From contig NZ_JABMCC010000111.1 of assembly GCF_013359905.1 (NCBI RefSeq), forward strand, positions 336,373 through 400,372: a DNA stretch of 64,000 nt. Direction: 5' to 3'. The DNA is from Paenibacillus taichungensis. GTDB lineage: Bacteria; Bacillota; Bacilli; Paenibacillales; Paenibacillaceae. Positions 28,938 through 36,165 of this stretch are shown in pieces. Within the stretch, counting starts at the first letter, position 1. Each line of letters begins with the position of its first letter. The notes under the pieces were generated by a model that saw nothing but the letters and a program-made list of their open reading frames with translations, had not been told where the DNA came from and ran no database searches. The translations under genes and the position numbers were made by a program.

Positions 28938-29067
28938 GGGCGGAATCGGAGCAGAGGGAGCGAAGCGTCCGCCTTTGGAGCGGGATTTCCCCTGCTGAAG
29001 TGGAAATGAGAAGAAATCCCGAGCCAACAGCGGCCCACAGCCCGATTCGCCCGCCGAAGCGTCTGCC
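28938..29067 (+). repeat. Structured GC-rich RNA-like element upstream of the ASRT gene
   Basis: The outer arms GGGCGGAATCGG (28938-28949) and CCGATTCGCCC (29042-29052) pair over about 90 nt with one bulge. Inside, GGGATTTC (28982-28989) pairs with GAAATCCC (29013-29020). GAAGCGTCCGCC (28962-28973) is repeated as GAAGCGTCTGCC (29056-29067). GGCGGA of the left arm can also pair with TCCGCC at 28968-28973, so two structures compete. There is no ORF with a ribosome site. The element ends 56 nt before a start codon. From memory, similar GC-rich elements recur in Paenibacillus, but I cannot confirm that here. Confidence 0.55.
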
Positions 29068-29122
29068 TCGCGAGCCTCCCGTGCGTTTAACTAATTATTG
29101 CATTAGCAAAGGAGGATTATTA

Positions 29123-29533
29123 ATGGCACAGGATCAGACAAACACTTCAGCACATAAAATATCTTCCACTGCGACAGGTCACACCTATTGGGTGATTCCC
29201 GATGGTTACATTCCACCGGACAGCTCGGGCTCACTGGAGAGTCACGAGAGCATCTGTGTATTAAATACAGGCACAGTGGATGCACAGCTACAAATAACGA
29301 TCTATTTTGAAGATAGGGAACCGCTCGAAGACATCGTGGCTGAAGTACCTGCGCGGAGAACAAAGCATATTCGGACGGCTTCGTTGAGATCGGGTGAACA
29401 ACTTGTTCCTCCGGGAGTACCCTATGCCATTACCGTCGCCAGCAATGTTCCTGTTATCGTACAGTACAGTCGTTTGGATACCACTCAGCCTGAACTGGCA
29501 CTCATGAGTGTTATGGCGTTTCCACTGGGATAA
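29123..29533 (+). CDS. Sensory rhodopsin transducer (ASRT) family protein
   Basis: The protein has 136 residues. The core GHTYWVIPDGYIPPDS, SHESICVLNTGTVDAQLQIT, IYFEDREPLED, VPARRTKHIRT, SNVPVIVQYSRLDTTQ and ALMSVMAF closely follows the Anabaena sensory rhodopsin transducer family, a small beta-sandwich that forms tetramers. No rhodopsin is encoded in the window. In non-photosynthetic bacteria members are thought to be small-molecule, probably sugar, binding proteins. The ATG follows AAAGGAGGATTATTA. It lies 420 nt after a pectin-esterase-like gene, behind a structured leader. It is unrelated to the germination operon that converges on it. Confidence 0.88.
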   Translation: MAQDQTNTSAHKISSTATGHTYWVIPDGYIPPDSSGSLESHESICVLNTGTVDAQLQITIYFEDREPLEDIVAEVPARRTKHIRTASLRSGEQLVPPGVPYAITVASNVPVIVQYSRLDTTQPELALMSVMAFPLG

Positions 29534-29551
29534 CATGTGAATCATAAAATG

Positions 29552-29603
29552 AAAAGACGATAAGTAACCTTGCATGGACTGCAGGCTACTTATCGTCTTT
29601 TTG
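29552..29603. terminator. Bidirectional terminator between the ASRT gene and germination operon 1
   Basis: AAAAGACGATAAGTA ... TACTTATCGTCTTTTT forms a roughly 15-bp stem with A-run and T-run flanks, 20 nt after the plus-strand stop and just past the minus-strand stop. Confidence 0.9.
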
Positions 29604-29605
29604 CG

Positions 29606-30763
29606 TTACTCATCGTATTTATACGTACTGGCATTGAGGATTTTCACATGAACCTCCACATTACCGAGTTTAAACCCCTCCAGTGGATTAGTCCTTTTAT
29701 ATACCGCTTGTCTCCATAAAGGGAGATCATGACGATATAGATGTTCCACAAAACCGTAGGAATCAACTTTGCGTGATTTGGTTTTTTCAAACGTATTGCG
29801 GATTTCGGACTCAATCTGTTTCTCCGCTGCCTTTTCCATGACATGGGGAGAACGATGAGAGTCATGATCCTCGATGATGGCGCCTTTAACCGAAGTAATC
29901 AAGTCAAATGTAACACCGTTTCCTTCTTTCCTCGCCTTAATCTTGGTCTTTGGGTTATTAAGCCTAAGCGTCAGCTCCGGCATTTTGCTCCCGTTGCTGT
30001 ATACGTACAATGGATATTGATAGACGCGGTCATAATTCACGAATCGTGTGCCATCAGCGTCCTTACCCGTAACCCTGCCTTGATTTTTACCGTTTGAAAT
30101 GACGTAAAACCCATCCATTCTAATCAGCGGGGGTGTTTCATCCCCGTTATACCAGGTCTGGTTCTGATTGGTAATGGACGGCAAAAGAATAACGGAAGCA
30201 GGCTCCCGAAATCCGTCAAGGAGCTGATGTAGCCGGATGGGTTCATAACCGGAATGTTGCTTGTACAGCTTCATAGGTTCAAACAGCTCGATCGTCTGGG
30301 CGGATTGGTTCAGCAGGGCAGAGGGAGAGAGTACATCTGTAATGTTATGCTCTGTACCGTAGAGCCAAGGGGTATATCTCAGTTGGCCTGAATGCAACAG
30401 TGTATTGAAGACATCCTCCAGTCGTCCATTCAACACATTTTTGGATAAAACAATCGCTTTTACATGGGTCCACAGCGTTTGTTGCTGAGAAGTTTGATAT
30501 AGGTCATCAATAGCCATACTCAGCGTAGAACCCTCACCCCGTCCGATCCAGATATCACTTGCTTGCCTTGAAGTTGGCCCTTCCTGTTTGGCAATACTGG
30601 AGAAATCAATGAGCTGAGCGTAAGCAACGTATTGGTTGTCTACATAATCTATTCCTACAGCCGTGATAAAGTTAATGCTCTGAACCTCTTTGGAATCCCA
30701 GCACCCGGTCAACAGGATAAAGCAGCTTATAAGCAAGCTAACCTTAGCCATCCATCTTGTCAC
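29606..30763 (-). CDS. Ger(x)C family spore germination lipoprotein (operon 1)
   Basis: C subunit of a GerA-type germinant receptor in the spore inner membrane. The lipobox is LLTGCW (Cys about residue 20), and the mature start WDSKEVQSINFITAVGIDYV is highly typical. About 385 residues. The GTG at 30763 follows GGAGGAAACGCTC and overlaps the A-subunit stop by 4 bp (GTGA), so translation is coupled. The longer frame to 30910 lies in the A gene and is rejected. Last gene of a B-A-C operon. Confidence 0.92.
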   Translation of the reverse strand: MTRWMAKVSLLISCFILLTGCWDSKEVQSINFITAVGIDYVDNQYVAYAQLIDFSSIAKQEGPTSRQASDIWIGRGEGSTLSMAIDDLYQTSQQQTLWTHVKAIVLSKNVLNGRLEDVFNTLLHSGQLRYTPWLYGTEHNITDVLSPSALLNQSAQTIELFEPMKLYKQHSGYEPIRLHQLLDGFREPASVILLPSITNQNQTWYNGDETPPLIRMDGFYVISNGKNQGRVTGKDADGTRFVNYDRVYQYPLYVYSNGSKMPELTLRLNNPKTKIKARKEGNGVTFDLITSVKGAIIEDHDSHRSPHVMEKAAEKQIESEIRNTFEKTKSRKVDSYGFVEHLYRHDLPLWRQAVYKRTNPLEGFKLGNVEVHVKILNASTYKYDE

Positions 30764-32229
30764 GAGCGTTTCCTCCGGCGAGTGGAATCCTGGGTATGGA
30801 GTACGGCTGGGCGCTTGGTTCGTTTCATGGAAGGGGGCATGGATACGGCTTGGGTGAAGTCGCCGGGTATATAAGGAGAGACGGGTGACAGGTATGAGAC
30901 ACCATAACACTCCAAGGATACGAGGTGCACCAGCAGACCAAGCAGTCCAATCATGAAACCGAATAACCCAAGAATGGAAGAAATGACTAGCATCCCAATC
31001 CGGACTTGAGCAGTAGCCCCACTGAGCACGGTATTCACCAGAATATAACTGGAGATCACCGAGATAGCGACCGTGACTATGATTGTGGGAGAAGTAATTC
31101 CTGCTCGAATAGCTGCATCTCCAATAATAAGTCCACCTACGACGCTGACGGTTTGTCCCAAGGCACGTGGGAGTCGGCGTCCAGCTTCATTAAATAGCTC
31201 GAACATAAATATCATCAAAAATGCTTCCAGCGTTACTGGCATGGGTAGACCCATCCGCGTACCTGAAATGGTTGCCAGCAGGGGCAAGGGGATCTGCTCC
31301 ACATTGAAACTGGTCAGGCCAATATAAAAGGCAGGAAAGAAACAAGCAATCAATAATCCGGAAATGCGCAAAATTCGCTCAAAAGTAACGATGAAAAAGG
31401 GGGTACTCTCGTCTTCCGGCGATTTTAGCTGATTAAACAGAGTGGTTGGAGCGATAATGGCTACCGGTGAACCTTCAATGAGAACCACAAATCGCCCATT
31501 TAAAAGAGAGTCCACGACATAATCGGGTCGCTCCGTATTATCCGTGAGTGGGAAGATACTGCGAATTCCCCCCATAATTGCACGTTCCATAATAGAGGTA
31601 CCGAGAATGCCATCGATTTCAATTTGGTCGAGATTCTTGCGTGCTTCTTTCAGAATATCCGGGTTAATGATGTCTTTGACATACAACAGACCAATAGAGG
31701 TCTGGGTACGACCACCTTTAACATATTTCTCATAACACATGGAAGAGGTTTTCATTCGTTTGCGAATGAGGCCGATATTTACGGACAGCTCTTCAGTAAA
31801 TCCGTCCCGAGGTCCTTTAATCGATGACTCGATTGCTGACTCCTCAGGGTTTCTTCCTGGTATACTCGCGATATCTAGACTGCAGGACTGATCACCATTT
31901 CCGAAAATAAGCAGTAATTGTCCACTAAAAATCAGCAGATTTAAATTCTCTGTATCTGTAAGATCTTCTATTGGATTCAAGGTTAATCCCAATTCTTTGG
32001 GGTGTGCTTCTTCTATGAACAGAGAATGCTGTTCCAGCCGTGGGATAATAAACTGGTTGATTTGTTTACCGTCCACCAAACCATCGCAATAAAGCATAAT
32101 TACCGACATATCGGCTTCATCTTTGGCTGGAAAGGTCTGAATAACAACATCTGCGCAGGGATCAAACTGCTCTTCGAAAGAGGCAAGCAGTGTTTCATGG
32201 GACGTGGTGTCAATCGTTTGGTGCTCCAT
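30760..32229 (-). CDS. GerA family spore germination protein (operon 1)
   Basis: A subunit of a germinant receptor, 489 residues. A soluble N-terminal half (VVIQTFPAKDEADMSVIMLYCDGLVD) contains the substrate-region PGRNPEESAIESSIKGPRDGFTEEL. From about residue 280 there are five or so membrane helices, with FERILRISGLLIACFFPAFYIGL and RMGLPMPVTLEAFLMIFMFELFNEAGRRLP. The ATG at 32229 follows GAGGAGGAAACATC. It overlaps the preceding B gene by 20 bp and the C gene by 4 bp. Its basic tail after residue 465 is longer than usual. The germinant is unknown. Confidence 0.93.
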   Translation of the reverse strand: MEHQTIDTTSHETLLASFEEQFDPCADVVIQTFPAKDEADMSVIMLYCDGLVDGKQINQFIIPRLEQHSLFIEEAHPKELGLTLNPIEDLTDTENLNLLIFSGQLLLIFGNGDQSCSLDIASIPGRNPEESAIESSIKGPRDGFTEELSVNIGLIRKRMKTSSMCYEKYVKGGRTQTSIGLLYVKDIINPDILKEARKNLDQIEIDGILGTSIMERAIMGGIRSIFPLTDNTERPDYVVDSLLNGRFVVLIEGSPVAIIAPTTLFNQLKSPEDESTPFFIVTFERILRISGLLIACFFPAFYIGLTSFNVEQIPLPLLATISGTRMGLPMPVTLEAFLMIFMFELFNEAGRRLPRALGQTVSVVGGLIIGDAAIRAGITSPTIIVTVAISVISSYILVNTVLSGATAQVRIGMLVISSILGLFGFMIGLLGLLVHLVSLECYGVSYLSPVSPYIPGDFTQAVSMPPSMKRTKRPAVLHTQDSTRRRKRS

Positions 32230-33316
32230 GATGTTTCCTCCTCTGATGGCGTGAACTGATGTATGCAACTGCTGTTGCAACTACCGCTAGTCCGCTCAGA
32301 TACATGAGATTGAACGGGAATATGTACTGGACAAGCAGATTTTCGAATGTCATATCATCCAGAGGATACAGCATGGAAAGAATAAATAAGACGCCAAGAG
32401 TGGCACAACATATGATCCTTCTGGAGGCGCTCTTAATATTCCAAATTTCTACTACAATATACATGGCCAGACTAATCCGGGTGAAAGAACCGGCGAGCCA
32501 TTGGTAAATGGAAAAGAAATCAGTCTGGGCAATATATTTGCCCAAGGAGGCAATTCGCCATTCTTCAAAGGCCGGATAACGCATTTTGGCAGCTTCGAAA
32601 GGGTCGAATTCCACGATTGCCCCAATAAGTGGGCCAAGGGTTAGACCAAGAATAATTGATGCGAGCATCAGGTATTGCCATACACGTATCCGCTTGGAGA
32701 GGTGGGGCTGCAAGTACCAGATGAACAGCAACTCAAACAAGCCTGAAAGGCTGTAGACTGTGCCATGAAGTACGGGATGCCAGCCATGTTCAAGCACAGG
32801 CAACAGACGGCTGTAATCCTTGTATTGTGTGTTAACGATAGCGACATAGAAGCCAAGCAACACAACCAAGGGCAGGATCAATCCTGCTGTAAAAGCCAGA
32901 GAGCGTACCCCTTTGTAGGCCGCATAGGCACAGAGAGACATCAGGGCAATGCTTGTAACCAATATTGGCGTCTCCGTCAGATAATTGGTTTTGGCCCAAG
33001 TGGTGGTATCATGAAGAGTGAAGTAGATCACGGACAGAAAAAAGAGGCTGTTTCCCACCCGAAACAGCATGCCAAGAGGCTTGCCAAGATGGGAAGTCAG
33101 CCATTCATGCAGGGTTTGGTGCTGGAGAAAACGAGAGACATACGAAAGCATCAGAGTGAATATAAGATAAGGTCCTGCGGACAACAGAACGGATATCCAT
33201 GCATCCCTTTTGGCTGAAGACAAAAGGGCAGGGATAATCAGGACGTGGCTGATCAGGCCGACAGATAACATCATTAACATCATGGCTTGCAAAAAAGAAG
33301 GCTGTGTTGGTTTCAT
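32210..33316 (-). CDS. GerB family germination permease (operon 1)
   Basis: B subunit of a germinant receptor, related to amino-acid permeases. It has 368 residues and about ten hydrophobic helices, starting FLQAMMLMMLSVGLISHVLIIPALL. The family segments DAWISVLLSAGPYLIFTLML and AQTDFFSIYQWLAGSFTRISLAMYIVVEIWN are recognisable. It probably binds the germinant within the membrane. First gene of the operon, ending within the A gene start. A minus-strand promoter was not identified in the 69-nt gap to trpS. Confidence 0.9.
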   Translation of the reverse strand: MKPTQPSFLQAMMLMMLSVGLISHVLIIPALLSSAKRDAWISVLLSAGPYLIFTLMLSYVSRFLQHQTLHEWLTSHLGKPLGMLFRVGNSLFFLSVIYFTLHDTTTWAKTNYLTETPILVTSIALMSLCAYAAYKGVRSLAFTAGLILPLVVLLGFYVAIVNTQYKDYSRLLPVLEHGWHPVLHGTVYSLSGLFELLFIWYLQPHLSKRIRVWQYLMLASIILGLTLGPLIGAIVEFDPFEAAKMRYPAFEEWRIASLGKYIAQTDFFSIYQWLAGSFTRISLAMYIVVEIWNIKSASRRIICCATLGVLFILSMLYPLDDMTFENLLVQYIFPFNLMYLSGLAVVATAVAYISSRHQRRKHHGAPND

Positions 33317-33385
33317 GCTGAGGGGACCTCTTTTCCCAATATACTGTTCTCAGCAGTGTTAACGTGAACAAGCCTTCTCATACTG

Positions 33386-34378
33386 TCAGTCGAAATAACG
33401 TATTCCCATTGCTTCACGAACCTCTAGCATTGTCTCACGTGCAGCTTGACGGGCCTGACGTGTGCCTTCCACGAGGATTTCTTTCACTTCATGCCCACGG
33501 TGTTCATAGTAATTTCGCCGTTCACGGAAAGGGGAGAGCAGTTCGTTAATCGCAGTACCTGCAATCTTTTTGCAATCCTTGCAACCAATGGTGCCATTAC
33601 TACAGTTCGCATGAATCTCAGCAGCCTCATCCTTTCGAAACAGCTGGTGATAGGCAAACACCGGACAAATATCCGGATGTCCCGGATCAGAACGATGAAT
33701 GCGTGCAGGGTCGGTTTTCGCCTTGGACAGCTTGGCATACACATCATCAGGATGAGCATTCAACGAGATGGCGTTGCCCATACTTTTGCTCATTTTGCCC
33801 ACGCCATCCAGTCCGCCCAGCCGTTCTCCGGTCAGAATACGTGGTTCAGGCAGAACTGGGGAATATAATTCATTGAACCTCCGTACCAGTTTCCGCGCTG
33901 TTTCGATATGTGGGATCTGGTCTTCTCCCGCTGGAACAAGGGTTGCTTTGCAGAACGCAATATCCGCAGCTTGGCTGACGGGATATCCAAGAAATCCGTA
34001 ATAGAGATCCTTATAACCACGATCACGCGCCTCGTTTTTTATCGTAGGATTATGCCGAAGACTGTTCACCGTGACAAACATGGAGAAAATGACAGTTAGC
34101 TCGGCAATTTCCGGAATCATCGACTGGATGAACAGAGTGGCTTTATTGGGATCGATACCTACGGCAAGATAATCAAGTGTCACTTGATGCACGCTGTCTG
34201 CAATCAGCCCCGGTTGGTCATAGTGGGTCGTGAGCGCCTGTACATCAGCCAGTAAAATATACGTTTTGTACTCATCCTGCAATTGCACCCGACTGCGCAG
34301 GCTGCCCACGTAATGGCCGAGATGAAGCTGTCCGGTTGTCCGGTCTCCGGTTAAAATAATGTCTTTGTTCTTGTTCAT
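33386..34378 (-). CDS. trpS: Tryptophanyl-tRNA synthetase
   Basis: Class I aminoacyl-tRNA synthetase charging tRNA-Trp, 330 residues. The HIGH-type motif is GQLHLGHYVG (about 16-25), the KMSKS motif is VGKMSKSMGN, and PAGEDQIPHIETAR is the family helix. Additional cysteines (ANCSNGTIGCKDCKK) are common in the Bacillus type. The ATG follows AAAGGAGAATAAACC. The gene has a long leader with a T-box (34677-35040) and a Trp-rich ORF (34272-34445) that overlaps its ribosome site and start in another frame, so expression is probably tuned to Trp-tRNA charging at two levels. Confidence 0.97.
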   Translation of the reverse strand: MNKNKDIILTGDRTTGQLHLGHYVGSLRSRVQLQDEYKTYILLADVQALTTHYDQPGLIADSVHQVTLDYLAVGIDPNKATLFIQSMIPEIAELTVIFSMFVTVNSLRHNPTIKNEARDRGYKDLYYGFLGYPVSQAADIAFCKATLVPAGEDQIPHIETARKLVRRFNELYSPVLPEPRILTGERLGGLDGVGKMSKSMGNAISLNAHPDDVYAKLSKAKTDPARIHRSDPGHPDICPVFAYHQLFRKDEAAEIHANCSNGTIGCKDCKKIAGTAINELLSPFRERRNYYEHRGHEVKEILVEGTRQARQAARETMLEVREAMGIRYFD

Positions 34379-34445
34379 GGTTTATTCTCCTTTGATGTTG
34401 TGATTTTGCGATCCATAATTGCTGACGCCACCAGCCGTCTTCCAC
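34272..34445 (-). CDS. Trp-rich leader ORF overlapping the trpS start
   Basis: On the minus strand an ideal ribosome site (AAAGGAGGTGAT) is followed, 8 nt later, by GTG GAA GAC GGC TGG TGG CGT, and shortly after CAA TTA TGG. The peptide begins with VEDGWWRQQLWIAKSQHQRR, with three Trp in the first twelve residues. The frame passes through the trpS ribosome site and start and stops about 107 nt inside trpS. An ATG two codons earlier is too close to the site to be the likely start. The pattern fits a sensor of Trp-tRNA charging, as in the rtpA leader peptide of Bacillus. Inferred, not shown. Confidence 0.5.
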   Translation of the reverse strand: MEDGWWRQQLWIAKSQHQRRINHEQEQRHYFNRRPDNRTASSRPLRGQPAQSGAIAG

Positions 34446-34489
34446 GACCATCACCTCCTTTCAGCCTGCATCTTTCTCAAGTCGAACTA

Positions 34490-34592
34490 AAGATTATTTA
34501 CACTTGTCACTTCGATGACAGAACAACCTTCCGATCGCTGTTATCCCCTGATTTTTTGATACACTTTTACAAAGGTGAAATCTGGGGATAAA
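34490..34592 (-). repeat. Hairpin plus TTCTGTCATCGAAGTGA element, copy 2
   Basis: TTATCCCC..ATTT / AAAT..GGGGATAA arms (34541-34591) form a hairpin. On the minus strand it is followed by GCGATCGGAAGG and then TTCTGTCATCGAAGTGA (34525-34509), two bases, and AGTGTAA. The same motif occurs at 19043-19059 on the plus strand. It lies in the trpS leader between the T-box terminator and the Trp-rich ORF, ending about 45 nt before that ORF's start. Confidence 0.6.
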
Positions 34593-34676
34593 GGCGAACA
34601 CTCCGCTTCTTCAGGTTATTTCTGTCCTCTCCGTTCTTGTGTAAATGTTGAGTTGTACTAATAAAGAAATTAAATC

Positions 34677-34732
34677 AAAAAAAGCCTCGTCCTTCATCCT
34701 GTTTCCCAGACGGGAACAGAATAGAAGGACGA
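34677..34732 (-). terminator. T-box terminator of trpS leader
   Basis: On the minus strand CGTCCTTCTATTCTG ... CAGGATGAAGGACG followed by AGGCTTTTTTT. This is the terminator of the T-box; its left arm competes with the antiterminator, which contains the conserved T-box sequence at 34744-34757. Confidence 0.9.
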
Positions 34733-35040
34733 AGCTTATGCTTCGCGGTGCCACCTTAATTGGCCGCTGGTTGCGGCCCACTTGAGGGATACGGATAAAT
34801 ATATGCGGAAAGCTCACATATGCCTTATCGATATCCTGTCCATGGATAACGGCTGAACATGCCGCCTTGCCTACTGACGATCCGCGCTCCTGAGTACAGG
34901 TGGCAGAACGGGTTCAACTCGGAACTCCGAAGCCCATTTCCACATGACCGATACACCTGCTCACACCATCCGCCGGCTCTCTGAGGTATCCTGTCCTGTG
35001 TACTTCTCTTCATCATTGTTGATAACGTCCGTTTACAATT
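34677..35040 (-). ncRNA. Tryptophan T-box riboswitch of trpS
   Basis: The conserved T-box antiterminator AAGGTGGCACCGCG lies at 34757-34744. A long stem I begins GATGAAGAGAAGTACACAGGACAGG, with the AGAGCCGGCGGATGGTG arm. The specifier is TGG at 34936-34934, preceded by GAAA and followed by a purine, as expected for tRNA-Trp. Uncharged tRNA-Trp would pair with both and allow read-through of the terminator at 34677-34732. Confidence 0.93.
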
Positions 35041-35046
35041 TTTCAC

Positions 35047-35075
35047 ATTGTATCATGCTTTATCTGGATTGACCA
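35047..35075 (-). promoter_or_regulatory. Promoter of trpS
   Basis: On the minus strand TGGTCA, 17 nt, TACAAT, with expected start near 35040 at the beginning of T-box stem I. It overlaps the 3' end of the EamA gene. Confidence 0.5.
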
Positions 35076-35988
35076 GCCCACGTTTTCTTCCGCTCATATT
35101 GGTGCCAAGTACACCAGCGATGATCAGCAGGGCTCCAACAAAGTGGTATCCATACACTGGTTCATGCAATATCCAGGCTCCGCCAGCAATCGAAATGAGC
35201 GTGGACAAATTACTGAATACACTCATTTTGGAAGCTTCCAGATGAGTCAGGGCATAACTCGCCAGCAGCGTGGAGAACATGGTGGAGAGGACGGCCAGAT
35301 AGGCCAGTGCTCCTAGGTAAGATGCATCTCCGAGCGGCTTCACATAATCCACCATGGTTCCGCTCGACGCGTGACGAATCAGGGAAGCTGCGTTGAAGAC
35401 GATAAATCCAACCATCAGGGTCACCCAGGTCAATTCCATCGGTTTATATTTCTGCGCCAAGGGTCTTGCCAATACACCATAACCTGCAAAACACACTGTG
35501 GAGAGCAGCAATAAAGCAATACCTTTAAAATTGCCTGCCGACATCCCGCTTCCTTTCATCAAGAAAATAAAGATCACACCCGCCACGGACAACAGTAGAA
35601 ACAGTTTTTGCAAAAGGGATGTACGTTCTTTTAGAAAGATAGAGGCCAACACAAGTGTGAAAACGGGGGCCATCGCCTGGATAATCCCTGCTTCCGATGA
35701 GTTGGACGAGACTAACCCGAATGCCTGAAAGGCAAAAAACAAAACAGGAGAGAGCAGCCCGAGCGGAATGATACGCCACAGATCACGAAGGGTTAGCTTG
35801 ATCTTGATCCATCCAAAAATAACAGGAATGCTGACTACAAGTAACGACAAGGCAAAACGGTGTGCCAATACATCAATTGGATGTGCGACACTTACCGTCA
35901 TTTTAACGAATAAAAAGGATAAACCAATAATGGCTGCATATAAAACAGCTGCTACATATGCATATGTTCTAGTCTGGCTATTGTTCAT
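35053..35988 (-). CDS. EamA/DMT-family exporter
   Basis: The protein has 311 residues in two EamA repeats of five helices each, about ten membrane segments in all. Typical pieces are AIIGLSFLFVKM, SSNSSEAGIIQAMAPVFTLVLASIFLKERT and MFSTLLASYALTHLEASKMSVFSNLSTLISI AGG in the second repeat. Members export metabolites such as amino acids. The divergent neighbour is a MocR regulator, a common pairing in which the regulator controls the exporter and senses a vitamin B6-linked or amino-acid signal. The ATG is preceded by GGAGGAAACC. Confidence 0.88.
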   Translation of the reverse strand: MNNSQTRTYAYVAAVLYAAIIGLSFLFVKMTVSVAHPIDVLAHRFALSLLVVSIPVIFGWIKIKLTLRDLWRIIPLGLLSPVLFFAFQAFGLVSSNSSEAGIIQAMAPVFTLVLASIFLKERTSLLQKLFLLLSVAGVIFIFLMKGSGMSAGNFKGIALLLLSTVCFAGYGVLARPLAQKYKPMELTWVTLMVGFIVFNAASLIRHASSGTMVDYVKPLGDASYLGALAYLAVLSTMFSTLLASYALTHLEASKMSVFSNLSTLISIAGGAWILHEPVYGYHFVGALLIIAGVLGTNMSGRKRGLVNPDKA

Positions 35989-36088
35989 AGGGTTTCCTCC
36001 AATAATACGGTTTTTCTTTATTACTTCAACGGCGCATATGTTGCTGCGTACGCTGTCTGACCTTATTCAATATACTGCCAGACCAATA

Positions 36089-36126
36089 GTGGTACAATAG
36101 ACAAAAACGTATACTGTACCGGTACA
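36089..36126. promoter_or_regulatory. Candidate MocR operator between the divergent genes
   Basis: AGTGGTACAAT ... ATACTGTACCGGTACACT contains repeated GTAC half-sites (GGTACA, TGTACC, GGTACA) within 40 bp. MocR regulators often bind direct or inverted repeats of this sort near both promoters. Not demonstrated. Confidence 0.35.
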
Positions 36127-36165
36127 CTTAAAGTAATGCTGAAGTCGGAGGAGAGGCAGAATCCA

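Noticed and set aside
28925..29122. N-terminal extension of the ASRT gene through the structured element
   Set aside because: The frame is open, but it is Arg/Glu-rich and unlike the family, and a strong ribosome site precedes the ATG at 29123.
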